Shown here in pieces: positions 8,565 to 17,836 of a stretch of DNA of 42,568 bases. The first letter of the stretch is position 1; every line of letters begins with the position of its first letter. The notes under the pieces are model-generated. The model did not search any database. It was not told where the DNA came from and worked only from the letters and a program-made list of their open reading frames with translations. Source of the stretch: Clostridiales bacterium (GTDB taxonomy: Bacteria; Bacillota; Clostridia; Oscillospirales; Oscillospiraceae); contig SFHI01000003.1 in NCBI GenBank assembly GCA_004555705.1, positions 1 through 42,568 on the forward strand, in the 5' to 3' direction. Made by a program: the position numbers and the translations under genes.

Positions 8565-9361
8565 GTGCGGATACATGGTATATGATCTCGCTGGCGGGGT
8601 ATTTCGCGGCGCTGATCGGCCTCGTCGTAACAGTTGTCCTGTATTTCCGGCTGGACATTCTGGATGTCATCGGAGACCTGACCGGCAGGACCGTGGCGAA
8701 GGAGATAAAATCCATGCGGGAGAACCGGAACGCCGGAACGGGCCGCCGGAGCGTCCGGGCAAAGCCTCCCCGGACGGGAAAGACCGACAAAACCGCCCGG
8801 AAAACCCAGGGGCCCAGGCAGGGCGCCTCCACCGCCGGACCCGGCAGACAGACCGGCAGGGGCCGTCGGGGCACCGCGGGACTGGCAGCCACAGGCGGAA
8901 CCCAGCCGGACAAGCGGGTGCTCCACAGCCGGACGGACCGGCTCCCCCAGGAGGTGGAGGAGCAGTACGGCAGCTTTGACCCCCGGGTGGAGTACTCCCG
9001 GACGGATATCCTGCCGCAGACGCCGGAAGTCAGGAAGCCAGGAACCCAGATGCTGACGGAGGAGCTGCCGAAGGGCACGGCGATTCCGGAGAAGTCCGGC
9101 GGCACGGCGATTCTGGAGGAATCCGGCAGCGGCACGGCGATTCCGGAGAAGTCCGGCGGCACAACCCTCCTGGAGGAAGCCCGCGGCGGTACGGCGATTC
9201 TGGAGGAGTCCCGCGGCGGCACAACCCTCCTGGAGGAGTCCGGCAGCGGCACGACCCTCCTGGCCGGGGAGGAGCCGGTGCAGCCGGTGAAGTTCAGCGT
9301 GACCAGAAGCTGTCTGGTTGTCCATACCGAAGAGCGGATCGAAGAAAACGGATTGGAATAA
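8561..9361 (+). CDS. single-pass membrane protein with Thr-repeat tail
   Basis: This 266-residue protein begins with a membrane helix (about 8-29). A long basic, disordered region (about 50-130) and an acidic tail follow. Residues about 172-237 hold seven imperfect copies of a unit of roughly 9-11 residues, of the form GTAILEESG or GTTLLEESG. Each copy has Thr with a hydrophobic residue two or three positions later, which resembles the phosphothreonine motifs read by FHA domains. The ATG overlaps the kinase stop (8561-8564), so kinase and repeat protein are probably made together. I infer a phosphorylated membrane scaffold for the FHA protein. No catalytic domain is visible. Confidence 0.8.
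   Translation: MSADTWYMISLAGYFAALIGLVVTVVLYFRLDILDVIGDLTGRTVAKEIKSMRENRNAGTGRRSVRAKPPRTGKTDKTARKTQGPRQGASTAGPGRQTGRGRRGTAGLAATGGTQPDKRVLHSRTDRLPQEVEEQYGSFDPRVEYSRTDILPQTPEVRKPGTQMLTEELPKGTAIPEKSGGTAILEESGSGTAIPEKSGGTTLLEEARGGTAILEESRGGTTLLEESGSGTTLLAGEEPVQPVKFSVTRSCLVVHTEERIEENGLE
9074..9273 (+). repeat. in-frame tandem repeat encoding GT(A/T)(I/L) units
   Basis: About seven degenerate repeats of 27-33 bases, each beginning GGCACG or a close variant, lie inside the membrane-protein gene. They alternate between GCGATT (Ala-Ile) and ACCCTCCTG (Thr-Leu-Leu) versions. The near-identity of some units suggests recent expansion, so copy number may vary between strains. Confidence 0.8.
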
Positions 9362-9374
9362 AGGAGAGAAGAAC

Positions 9375-12300
9375 ATGAATCGTAAGAATGTTTCCAGAGT
9401 GCTGGCGGCTCTGCTGGCGGTTCTCATGGTGCTGAGCGTCTGCCCCGTCAGCGTATTGGCTGAGGGGGAGGTCACGGATGTGGTGGTTACGGTGCTCTCC
9501 GCCGAGGATGACGCCCCTGTTGCCGGGGCCTCCGTAAGCGTCCCCGACGGGACCCCCGAACTCACGGGGGCGGACGGAACGGCCGTATTGACCGCCCTTA
9601 CCGTGGGGGAGGAATACCAGCTCTCCGTCACGGCGGAGGGCTATGAGGCCGGGACCAAAACCTTCATCTGCGCAGCCGACAGCCCGGTGGAGGTTCGCCT
9701 GACCAAAAGCGCCCCCCTGCTGGACGTGACGGTCACGGTCACCGACGGGGAGAAAGCCCCCCTGTCCGGGGTCAGCGTCACCCTGGCCGGCGGCAGCGCC
9801 GTTGCCACCGATGACACCGGCGCGGCGGTATTGAAGGGCCTGACCCAGGGGAAGGACTATCAGGTGACCGCCGCTCTGACAGGCTATGCCCCCGCCTCCG
9901 TGGAGTTTACCTGCGACGAAAAGACCGCCGCCGACGGCCTGACCCTGACCCTGACCCCCTATACCACAGTCACCGTTTCCGGTACGGTCACCTGCGGCGG
10001 TACGGCGGTCAGCGGTGCCGCCGTGAAGCTGGTCATGACGGACACGACCACGAAAACCGCCACTACGGGGGCGGACGGCACCTTCTCCTTCACGGATGTG
10101 TACAGAGAGCTGGTGGCCAGCCTGACCGTGGCGGACAGCGCCCCCTACAAGTCCTTCACCCCGGTCCCGGCGGAGAAGATTCTTTTCTCCGGGGACAATA
10201 AGCTGAAGCTGGAGAAAAAGACCATCCCCATCACCACCGTAATCAACGGCGGCGGGGAAAACAGCAGCGTGGACGTGGAGCCCCGGGAGGTGCCCTACGG
10301 CGGCAGCGCGAAGATTACCGTTTCGGCGGACCCGGAGAAGTATGTCATCTACCAGGTGCGGGTCAACGGAACCGCAGTGGACGCGGCCTCGGGCGTATGC
10401 TACTATGAATTCGAGTTGACCGATGTGGTTGCCGAACAGACCGTGACCGTGGACTTCTACGAGGAGGGCGAGCTGATCACCTTCTGGGTGGACGACAAGG
10501 GCGCCGTCTATGAGGCGGACGAGGATGGGGAGCCCCAAGACCAACCCATCGGCCTCTGGAAATTCCCCGGCCTGAAGGTGGAAACCGCCACGGACCCGGA
10601 TGACCCGGATGGAAAGACCCAGGTGACAGTGACCTATACACCCGCGAAGAATTACCGCGTCAGCGCCGTGTCCGTGGACGGCGGAGAGGCGGAGAGGTTC
10701 GATGACAATGACCATGCTTACTCCAGCGGGTCCTTCACCCTGGACGAGGGGGTCCTGCGCAAATTTGAGCTGGAAAAACGGCTCAATCAGTTTCAGATCA
10801 CCCTTCCCGGCGACGGCACCGTCGAAGGACCGAACCCGGTCAACTATAACTGGAACGCCGCGCTGACCATCACGCCCCCGGAGGGGAAGTACCTGTCCTC
10901 GCTCACCGTCAATGGCAAGGACGTCACCTCCGCCGTGAGCTATTCCGGCGATAAGCCCACCTATCTGCTCAAGCAGGTGCGGGAGAATCAGACCGTGGAA
11001 GTGGCATACGCGGACATCAACGAAGTAGAGAACCCCGAAGCCGCCGTGACCCTCACCACCAGTGGGAAAACCTACCACCCGGATTCCACCAACATCTATT
11101 ATCTGGGAGCCGGTGGAAAGGTCACGCTGGCCCCCGCAACCAGCGGCGTGTCCGTTTCCGCCAGCCCCAACGGCCCCTTCAGCCCCAAGCTGGAGCTGAC
11201 CGGGGACAAAACCGTGAAGGCCCTGTACCTCCTGGAGGGAACCACCATTACCAAGGTGACCTACAGCGTTGAGACCATCGTGGATACGAAGTCCCCCAGC
11301 ATCTCGGAACCGAAACGAGTCGAGTACCTTTCAAAAACATGGGAAGTATTTGCCCGGGATGAAGGCTCCGGAATCAATAGAGTTGTTTGGAGTAAGAATA
11401 ACTTAACGGACATCGATGCAATCCGAAAATTAACAACAGAAGCCGTCAAGGATGCAACGAATCCAAACCGGTATACCTACACATTCGAGAGAAGATTCAG
11501 AACCTACTACTTCTGGGCAATTGACAACCTCGGAAACGTATCCGGCTTTACAGAAGTTTTTGTGGATACGGATGAACAGGCTCCCGAAATCACCGATATT
11601 CGGGTGGATGGCTACAGAACCTTTGATGCCGTGAATTACCCCACGGCGGAGTTTTCCGTCAGCGCGAACGTACAGGACCCGAAAAATGAAGACGGTGAGG
11701 ATGGAAGCGGAATCCAGAGCGTGACTCTGAAAATCGGCAAATTCGAGATTGGAATGGAATATGACAAAGCTACGAAGCGTTATTCCGCGACAATCACGCC
11801 GCAGCAGGTGATGGAGCTTGAGACAGGAGCACTGTCCATCAGCGTGACTGCTGTGGATAAGTCCGAACGGCAGAATGCGTCGACCAAGGTGATGACGGTA
11901 AAGAACGCGGAGGAAGTGGAGGAGAATTTCCTTCTGACCTTTGAAAATACCCCGCCTGTGGTAGAGTTTACAGGACTTCCTGAAAAGAAATGGTGCTCTG
12001 TTGCGGATGATGTCACTTTCTGCGTTACCATTACCGATGAAGGCTCCGGTATCAATATCGACCCGGAGTTCCTGATGGTTACCTACAAGTTGGAAAACGG
12101 CAATGAAATTGACTTCCCCATAGCGGAAAAAGCCTACCGCTACGAAGGAACCACGGAATACACCAGTCAACTTACTGCCGGAAAGGTGGTCGAGGTGAAG
12201 CTGACCATCAAGGTCAACGCGATTGTGGTCAAGAAGAATTTCGAATATGATTTCACAGTCTATGCGCAGGACAACGAGGGCAACGGCCTTCCTGTTGCCA

Positions 12301-15146
12301 GCGATAGCGAACCCAGGCTGAAGTTCTCCATTGATATCACCGCCCCGGAGATTGTGAAGTTCGACATTGGACAAATAGATAATCAGGAGCCCGCAACGGT
12401 TGTTGCCACGGAATACGGCTACTTTTTCAATGACGCGGCAACCATCCGCGTGTACGCCAGCGACACCGGTTCCGACGTGGCCAGCATTGGCTTCTATGGA
12501 ATCAAGGTTGACGCGGAGACTGTGGACGGCGTAAAGGTGACCTGCCTGGATGCCAGCAAAGCCCCTGACGGAAAAACTCCGGATGGCCGCTGGTATGCGG
12601 AGTTTACCGTGGATGCCGGGTTCAAGGGCCAGATTTACGCCTACGCGGTGGACAATGCCGGCAACTCCAACAAGGATACGGACAACGAGAAGAATGCCCA
12701 TCCTGAGGCGCTCACCACCACGGAAACCCAGGCGCAGCACGACAAGCTGCCCCATGTCACGGTGGAGCTGCCCGAAACGGAGCGAAAGGACGAGACGGAT
12801 GTTCCCCTGTACGCCGGAGTGGTCTACGAGTATGACGAGAGCGGAAACCTGAAGCTGAATCCGGACGGCACCCCAATCGCGGCGGAGCAGCCGGTGGAGG
12901 TAAAGGTGACCGTGTCGGATACCTTCAACGGCATCCGGTCGGTGACCTACTCCGTGAAGCTCCCCGACGGGACAGAACGGATGGGAGGCTCTTTCGATTA
13001 CGAGAAAATCAACCCCTATATCCAGAAGATGCCCGATGGCTCCCTCGTTTACACGGACGGAAACGGCATTGCATGGACGGTGACAAAGGAGAGCAACCTC
13101 ATTACGGGCCTGGAGACAACCCTCGTGATCAGCGAGGAAGGCAACAGCCTTTCCGTCGTGGTGACCATGAAGGATATGGCGAACAACACCACGGCTGACC
13201 TGAACGAGAATCCCGTCAAGCTCAGCATCGACAACACCCCGCCGAAGCTGGAGATCACCCATCTGCCCGCGGCCGAGGAACCCGATCCGACAAAACCCTC
13301 CGAGGGTGAGGCCCAGAAGCAGCTTGGAACCACGCCCTATTTCGTGGGCTTCCAGGCAGAGGGCTATGCGTCGACGGAGGAGTATCCCATGTACGATGCC
13401 GGGACGCTGCAGATCAAAATCACCGAGCGGAATCTGGGTGCCGTGGAAAACCTCCTGAAGGAGAACGGCCCCCTCACCGCCCTGGTCAGCAAGCTCCTGC
13501 CGACAAAGAGTATGAAAAAAGTGGATGTCAGGGACCTGGCGGACCAGCTGCTGGTATTCGGACCCTATGTGGATGATGCGGACGGTGTCCGGCAGGATGC
13601 CGAATATCCCTACAGCGCCGATACCTACTACATTGTCGAGCTGCGGGACTGCACCGAGGATAAGAAGGAGGGCGGCACCTACCAGGCGAACTTTACCCTG
13701 ACGGACCTGGCGGGACATCAGGCCAAAGGCGGGGAGAACTTCGTCATTGACAGCATCTCCCCCTCCATCACCATCACCTTCGACAACAACGACGTGCGCA
13801 ACGGAAAGTACTACAATGCCGACCGTATTGCCACCATCACCGTGGTGGAGCGGAACTTCAACAACGAAAGCGGCACCATCGACGGCGAGGCCTCTCTGGA
13901 CGGACGGGGCATGGAGTTCCCCACCATCAGCGGCTGGAAGGACAGCGACGATTACCTGACCCACACGGCCACCGTCTCCTTCACCACCGACGGCCGTTAC
14001 CGGAACTTTGTGGCCTTCTATAAGGACCTGGCGGGCCACGCCGCCAGCACCCAGGCGGACGAGTTCCATGTGGACAAGACCATGCCGGAGATCGTCATCG
14101 CGGACATCGAGGACAAGTCCGCCAACAACGGCACCGTGGCGCCCAGCATCACCTACACGGACATCAACCTGGACCTGGAGCATGTGGAGCTCACCCTCAC
14201 CGGCGTGAACAACGGCCCCGTGGACTACGCGGCCCTGAAGGAGGCCATCCACAACGGCGAGCAGTACATCTACGCGGATTTTGAGCATATCAAGTCCGTG
14301 GACGATGTGTACACCCTCTACGTCAAGGCCGTGGACCTGGCCGGGAACACCACCACCGAGACCATCCGCTTCTCCTGCAACCGGTTCGGCTCCGTGTTTG
14401 ACCTGAGCCAGATCAAGGACCTGCTGGGCAAGTTCAACCAGGAGGGCCGGAGCCTGGTGATCACGGAGACCAACGTGGACGCCATCGACTTCAACAAGCT
14501 GCGCGTAACCCTCACCAAAAACGGAACGCCCGTGGACCTGGTTCTGGGGGAGGACTTCCTGGTGAAGAGCCTGGGCAGCGAGGGAAGCTGGCACCAGTAC
14601 GTCTATACCATCAACGGCAATCTGTTCCAGGATGACGGAACCTACAGCCTCTACATCTACACCCAGGACGCCGCGGGCAATGTCAACGAGAACATCGACG
14701 ACACCAAGGAGGCCCAGATTTCCTTCGGTATCGACAAGACCAAGCCCATTGTCACCCCCATTGACTTCGAGAGCGGCAGACAGTACGCCGTGGAATCCAG
14801 AACCGTCACCGTGGAGGTCAAGGACAACCTGCTGCTGGGCGAGGTAAAGATTTACCTGAACGACGAGGAGGTCCCCTTCCAGACGGAGGGCGACAGCTAT
14901 ACCTTCCTGATTCCCATGCGCAACAGCAAGCAGACCGTCCGGATTGTGGCGGTGGACTCCGCGGGCAATGAGCAGGAGGTATATGTCAGCGACTTCCTGG
15001 TGACCACCAACCTGTTCGTCCGCTGGTACAACAATACCCCGCTGTTCGTCGGCACGCTGGTGCTGCTGGCTCTGATTCTGGGCCTGCTGATCTGGTGGCT
15101 GCTGCTCCTGCTGCGCAGGAAGCGGAAGGACGAGGAGGAAGCATAA
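9375..15146 (+). CDS. giant membrane-anchored Ig-like surface protein
   Basis: This protein of about 1923 residues starts with a signal peptide (about 1-30, ending near Leu-Ala-Glu). Three carboxypeptidase-regulatory/Cna-B-like beta domains follow (about 35-285), then a long series of Ig-like modules with recurring phrases such as VDKTxP, AVDxAGN and DLAGH. The C-terminus is a membrane helix (about 1886-1912) with the basic tail RRKRKDEEEA, so it is held by a stop-transfer helix rather than sortase (no LPXTG). AAGGAGAG (9361-9368) fixes the ATG at 9375; an in-frame TTG at 9318 lies inside the previous gene. Codon use changes visibly at about 11290-12450. It may be an adhesin or stalk of the phospho-signalling island. 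Confidence 0.88.
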   Translation: MNRKNVSRVLAALLAVLMVLSVCPVSVLAEGEVTDVVVTVLSAEDDAPVAGASVSVPDGTPELTGADGTAVLTALTVGEEYQLSVTAEGYEAGTKTFICAADSPVEVRLTKSAPLLDVTVTVTDGEKAPLSGVSVTLAGGSAVATDDTGAAVLKGLTQGKDYQVTAALTGYAPASVEFTCDEKTAADGLTLTLTPYTTVTVSGTVTCGGTAVSGAAVKLVMTDTTTKTATTGADGTFSFTDVYRELVASLTVADSAPYKSFTPVPAEKILFSGDNKLKLEKKTIPITTVINGGGENSSVDVEPREVPYGGSAKITVSADPEKYVIYQVRVNGTAVDAASGVCYYEFELTDVVAEQTVTVDFYEEGELITFWVDDKGAVYEADEDGEPQDQPIGLWKFPGLKVETATDPDDPDGKTQVTVTYTPAKNYRVSAVSVDGGEAERFDDNDHAYSSGSFTLDEGVLRKFELEKRLNQFQITLPGDGTVEGPNPVNYNWNAALTITPPEGKYLSSLTVNGKDVTSAVSYSGDKPTYLLKQVRENQTVEVAYADINEVENPEAAVTLTTSGKTYHPDSTNIYYLGAGGKVTLAPATSGVSVSASPNGPFSPKLELTGDKTVKALYLLEGTTITKVTYSVETIVDTKSPSISEPKRVEYLSKTWEVFARDEGSGINRVVWSKNNLTDIDAIRKLTTEAVKDATNPNRYTYTFERRFRTYYFWAIDNLGNVSGFTEVFVDTDEQAPEITDIRVDGYRTFDAVNYPTAEFSVSANVQDPKNEDGEDGSGIQSVTLKIGKFEIGMEYDKATKRYSATITPQQVMELETGALSISVTAVDKSERQNASTKVMTVKNAEEVEENFLLTFENTPPVVEFTGLPEKKWCSVADDVTFCVTITDEGSGINIDPEFLMVTYKLENGNEIDFPIAEKAYRYEGTTEYTSQLTAGKVVEVKLTIKVNAIVVKKNFEYDFTVYAQDNEGNGLPVASDSEPRLKFSIDITAPEIVKFDIGQIDNQEPATVVATEYGYFFNDAATIRVYASDTGSDVASIGFYGIKVDAETVDGVKVTCLDASKAPDGKTPDGRWYAEFTVDAGFKGQIYAYAVDNAGNSNKDTDNEKNAHPEALTTTETQAQHDKLPHVTVELPETERKDETDVPLYAGVVYEYDESGNLKLNPDGTPIAAEQPVEVKVTVSDTFNGIRSVTYSVKLPDGTERMGGSFDYEKINPYIQKMPDGSLVYTDGNGIAWTVTKESNLITGLETTLVISEEGNSLSVVVTMKDMANNTTADLNENPVKLSIDNTPPKLEITHLPAAEEPDPTKPSEGEAQKQLGTTPYFVGFQAEGYASTEEYPMYDAGTLQIKITERNLGAVENLLKENGPLTALVSKLLPTKSMKKVDVRDLADQLLVFGPYVDDADGVRQDAEYPYSADTYYIVELRDCTEDKKEGGTYQANFTLTDLAGHQAKGGENFVIDSISPSITITFDNNDVRNGKYYNADRIATITVVERNFNNESGTIDGEASLDGRGMEFPTISGWKDSDDYLTHTATVSFTTDGRYRNFVAFYKDLAGHAASTQADEFHVDKTMPEIVIADIEDKSANNGTVAPSITYTDINLDLEHVELTLTGVNNGPVDYAALKEAIHNGEQYIYADFEHIKSVDDVYTLYVKAVDLAGNTTTETIRFSCNRFGSVFDLSQIKDLLGKFNQEGRSLVITETNVDAIDFNKLRVTLTKNGTPVDLVLGEDFLVKSLGSEGSWHQYVYTINGNLFQDDGTYSLYIYTQDAAGNVNENIDDTKEAQISFGIDKTKPIVTPIDFESGRQYAVESRTVTVEVKDNLLLGEVKIYLNDEEVPFQTEGDSYTFLIPMRNSKQTVRIVAVDSAGNEQEVYVSDFLVTTNLFVRWYNNTPLFVGTLVLLALILGLLIWWLLLLLRRKRKDEEEA

Positions 15147-15160
15147 ACCTTTGCAGCGTT

Positions 15161-15184
15161 CCCGGGGCGCCCAGGCGCCCCGGG
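15161..15184 (+). other. GC-rich intercistronic hairpin
   Basis: Perfect 11-base arms (CCCGGGGCGCC and its complement) with a 2-base centre lie between the giant protein gene and the next small gene. There is no U-run, so it more likely stabilises or processes the mRNA than ends transcription. It could lower expression of the two small downstream genes. Confidence 0.5.
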
Positions 15185-15201
15185 ACAGAAAGGAAAACGT
15201 T

Positions 15202-15429
15202 ATGTATCCTGAATTTATCGCGATCTACGCGGGACTGGCGGTGGTGCTGGTACTGCTGATCGTCATTCTGATTCTCCAGATTTGCATTCTGAGAAACGGC
15301 GGAGGCTCCGGCAGCGCCCACAGGCGCCCGGTTCGGGGCGGACAGAACTCCGTGGCGTTCTGCCGGAACTGCGCCGCCCGTCTGAACGCCTCCGACAGGG
15401 TGTGCCCCCAGTGCGGAACCCCGAGATGA
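15202..15429 (+). CDS. small membrane protein with C-terminal zinc ribbon
   Basis: This 75-residue protein has an N-terminal membrane helix (about 5-28), a short basic linker and a C-terminal zinc ribbon with two CxxC pairs (FCRNC and CPQCG). I chose the ATG at 15202 because an AAAGGA site (15189-15194) lies just before it; an in-frame ATG at 15151 is upstream of the GC-rich hairpin. Such ribbons are usually cytoplasmic protein- or nucleic-acid-binding modules. Its place after the giant surface protein suggests an accessory role in the same membrane complex. Function unknown. Confidence 0.75.
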   Translation: MYPEFIAIYAGLAVVLVLLIVILILQICILRNGGGSGSAHRRPVRGGQNSVAFCRNCAARLNASDRVCPQCGTPR

Positions 15430-15445
15430 AGCGGAGGGAGGTCTC

Positions 15446-15745
15446 ATGGGAATGATCAAGATGAATATTGAGGCGGTCCTGGCCCAGAGCAGCCGGATCG
15501 CCCAGGCCCGGACGGATGTTTCCGGGGTCAAGTCCGCGGTGGACTCCGTGAACCACCGGCTGGAGCAGAGCATCCGGTCCCGGTACAACATCGGCGCCCG
15601 GCTCAGCAGCGCCTCCGCCCAGCTGGAGCGCATCCAGAACCAGCTGCTGCGCATCCAGTCCACCGTGGAGGCCGGGGCCAACGGGTACTACTCCGCGGAT
15701 ATGGCGGCCAGTCTGAGGGCGAGACAATTCCCCAACAACCCCTAA
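15446..15745 (+). CDS. small helical protein of the WXG100 island
   Basis: This 99-residue protein is predicted to be two long helices rich in Ala, Gln, Ser and Arg, close in size to WXG100 proteins but without any tryptophan at the turn. A strong GGAGGGAGG site (15433-15441) precedes the ATG. It is the last gene of the island before the repeat-filled gap. It may be a divergent Esx-like or type VII accessory protein. No family-specific motif is visible, so the assignment rests on size, helical pattern and position. Confidence 0.7.
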   Translation: MGMIKMNIEAVLAQSSRIAQARTDVSGVKSAVDSVNHRLEQSIRSRYNIGARLSSASAQLERIQNQLLRIQSTVEAGANGYYSADMAASLRARQFPNNP

Positions 15746-15766
15746 GCCCCGCCGCCCCAACGGAAG

Positions 15767-15961
15767 AAGTTGGTGTTTGAACGGCTACGCCGAATTGACA
15801 ATTGACAATTGAAAATTGACAATTATTGTTTCCCTATGGGACGAATTTGAAACATAAATGTGTGTTTACGAGTGCAATTATTTCATTTTCATCTTTCATC
15901 CCGAAGGGATTCCTTAATTATCAATTGTTAATTGTCAATTGTCAATTAAAAACGCCAATTT
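15767..15961. repeat. terminal-motif repeat, AATTGAC core
   Basis: The ends are AAGTTGGTGTTTGA (15767-15780) and AACGCCAATTT (15951-15961), the inverted end motif of the family. Inside, tandem AATTGAC units (from 15793) are mirrored by TCAATTG units (to 15947), with a small CATCCCGAAGGGAT hairpin between. It fills most of the 15746-16085 gap; the remainder shows nothing else. A second copy in opposite orientation lies at 23683-23848. Confidence 0.7.
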
Positions 15962-16085
15962 ATCTCACTGCCCGGTCAGGGGGCTTCCTATGGAGGGGCT
16001 CCGGCCGGGAGGTTTCCGACAGAATACGGCGCCTGCGCTGATCCGGCCCGGGTTGGCGCAGGCGCTTCCACAGAGAAAAAGTCAG

Positions 16086-17261
16086 ATGCGTGAATGGATA
16101 GAGAAAAACAAATATAGCCTGATGGCGGCGTTGGCCCTGGCGTTCGCGCTCCTTCTGGGGCTGAACGGCTTCCTGGCCGCCCGGATTCTGACCGGAAGCC
16201 GGAGCGCCGGGGAGGAGCCTCCCGCCCAGGTCCAGACCGTGGAAACGTCCCCGCCTGCCCCGGAGACCTCCGCCCCCCCCGCTGCGGAGCCGGAGCCCAC
16301 CGAGACGGAGCCGACCCAGCCCGAAACGGAGGCCCGTGTGGTCTATGAGCAGGTGCCGCTGTACTTTCAGACGGATTACCCCAACAACCGCTACGGCTAC
16401 GGCACCATCGCCAGCAGCGGCTGCGGGATCACCTCCCTGGCCATGGTGGCGTCCTATATGACCGGTCATGAATATCTGCCCGATGAGCTGGCGGATTATT
16501 TCGGCGGCCACGGGGATAACAATATTCAGCGGCTGGAATATGCCTCCGATATGCTGCAGCTGCCCTGGAAGCGGGCGTTAAACGTCCACGAGGCCATCCG
16601 CGCCGTGCGGGAGGGAAAGCTTGCCATCGTCCTGATGGGGAGTAAGTCCCCGTTCACCGATACCCAGCACTTCATTGTGCTGGCGGGGGTGAACGAGGAC
16701 GGGAGAATCCTGGTAAACGACCCCTACGCCCCCAACTACGACAACTGGTACCTCAAGGACGGCTTTGAAAACGGGTTCAAGGACGGGGACATTGTCTGCG
16801 GCTACAGCGGGGGATGGATTTACGACGTCAGCGCCATGCCGGAGGAGCCCTTCGTGTATGTGGAGGAAAAACCCGACGTGGAGCCCCGCTACCCGGAGAT
16901 AACCCTGACCCGGGAGGACGAGACCCTGCTGGCCAAGATCATCTGGGTGGAGGCCAGGGGCGAACCCCGGGAGGGCCAGCAGGCCATTGCCGAGGTGGTG
17001 CTCAACCGACTGGCATCCCCGGATTTCCCCGACACCGTCAGGGGCATCATTTACTCGGACAACCAGTTCCCCTCGGTGGAATTCCTGGACGAGGCCACCC
17101 CCAACCAGACCCAGTACGACGCCATTGAGGACGCCCTGGAGGGCCCCTACATCCTGCCCGAGAATGTGATGCACTTCGCTACCTACCCCGTGAACAGCCT
17201 GGTCTGGGGAAAAATCGGCGGGCACTACTTCTGCTACCAGTGGGAGAAGGACAATTCCTGA
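16086..17261 (+). CDS. membrane-anchored C39-like peptidase / SleB-type hydrolase fusion
   Basis: This 391-residue protein has a signal-anchor helix (about 10-35) and a Pro/Glu/Thr linker (about 40-85), then two enzyme domains expected outside the membrane. The first (about 88-255) is a C39-like papain-fold domain with C113 in SSGCGITSL, H195 in QHFIVL and VNDP after it. The second (about 275-391) is a hydrolase_2 (SleB/CwlJ) domain with the conserved E289 in WVEARGE, a peptidoglycan lytic activity. The reading frame extends 49 codons upstream into the repeat; I chose the ATG at 16086, which begins the charged lead before the helix, although its ribosome binding site is weak. A role in wall remodelling, perhaps for the adjacent surface system, is inferred. 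Confidence 0.85.
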   Translation: MREWIEKNKYSLMAALALAFALLLGLNGFLAARILTGSRSAGEEPPAQVQTVETSPPAPETSAPPAAEPEPTETEPTQPETEARVVYEQVPLYFQTDYPNNRYGYGTIASSGCGITSLAMVASYMTGHEYLPDELADYFGGHGDNNIQRLEYASDMLQLPWKRALNVHEAIRAVREGKLAIVLMGSKSPFTDTQHFIVLAGVNEDGRILVNDPYAPNYDNWYLKDGFENGFKDGDIVCGYSGGWIYDVSAMPEEPFVYVEEKPDVEPRYPEITLTREDETLLAKIIWVEARGEPREGQQAIAEVVLNRLASPDFPDTVRGIIYSDNQFPSVEFLDEATPNQTQYDAIEDALEGPYILPENVMHFATYPVNSLVWGKIGGHYFCYQWEKDNS

Positions 17262-17432
17262 GTGCCCCGGGCCGCTTCGGAAATCGCCGCTGGGGTTTCG
17301 CCGGATGCCCGGAAATTGTAATCGGAAAAACAACAGGACTGCCATTTTCGAACCGGCACACGGCTTGGTTCAAAATGACAGTCCTGTTTTCATGGGCTGA
17401 TTTTGCTTGCCGGCCTGAGTCAGCAAACCGAA

Positions 17433-17668
17433 AAATTGGTGTTTGTTGCTGCGTGTCAAAGTTTCCTGTCATTGCGAGACCAGTCCGCTTAAGTGGTCGT
17501 GGCAATCCCCTTACTTAGAGGGGAAAATGTACCGATAAACATCCGAAAAAGCGGGGATTGTTACGGTTCTTGGTGGTAATCGTTGCCTGATTCCATTCAA
17601 CCGGGGGATTGCCACGCCAGTGTGCGCACTGGCTCGCAATGACAGCAAAGAACGACAAACGCCAATTT
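17433..17668. repeat. terminal-motif repeat, TGTCATTGCG core (copy 1)
   Basis: Ends AAATTGGTGTTTGT (17433-17446) and ACAAACGCCAATTT (17655-17668). Inside, two inverted hairpin arms (TGTCATTGCGAGACCAG... and ...GGCTCGCAATGACA) flank a core of about 100 bases containing GGTGGTAATCGTT. No gene lies inside. Total length is about 236 bases. Confidence 0.8.
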
Positions 17669-17836
17669 GTCGCGCTGCTGAGGAAGCCTGATAAGCATGA
17701 TTCCAATTATCCTGACCGCTGTGTCAGCCGACAGCCTGAATTGCAATTTGCCGGGCGGAGCCAAGCGGATAATGGACAGTATATACAAACCGGGAAAGAC
17801 CGGATTGTGAAAAAAAGAGAATCCGGCGCGGCCCTC

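Noticed and set aside
11430..14594. Minus-strand open frame of about 1050 codons
   Set aside because: It is the shadow of the GC-rich Ig-like gene: His/Val/Gly-rich, without domains, start signal or context.
15161..15184. GC-rich hairpin as an intrinsic terminator
   Set aside because: No T-run follows on either strand and two well-formed genes with ribosome binding sites continue directly after it.
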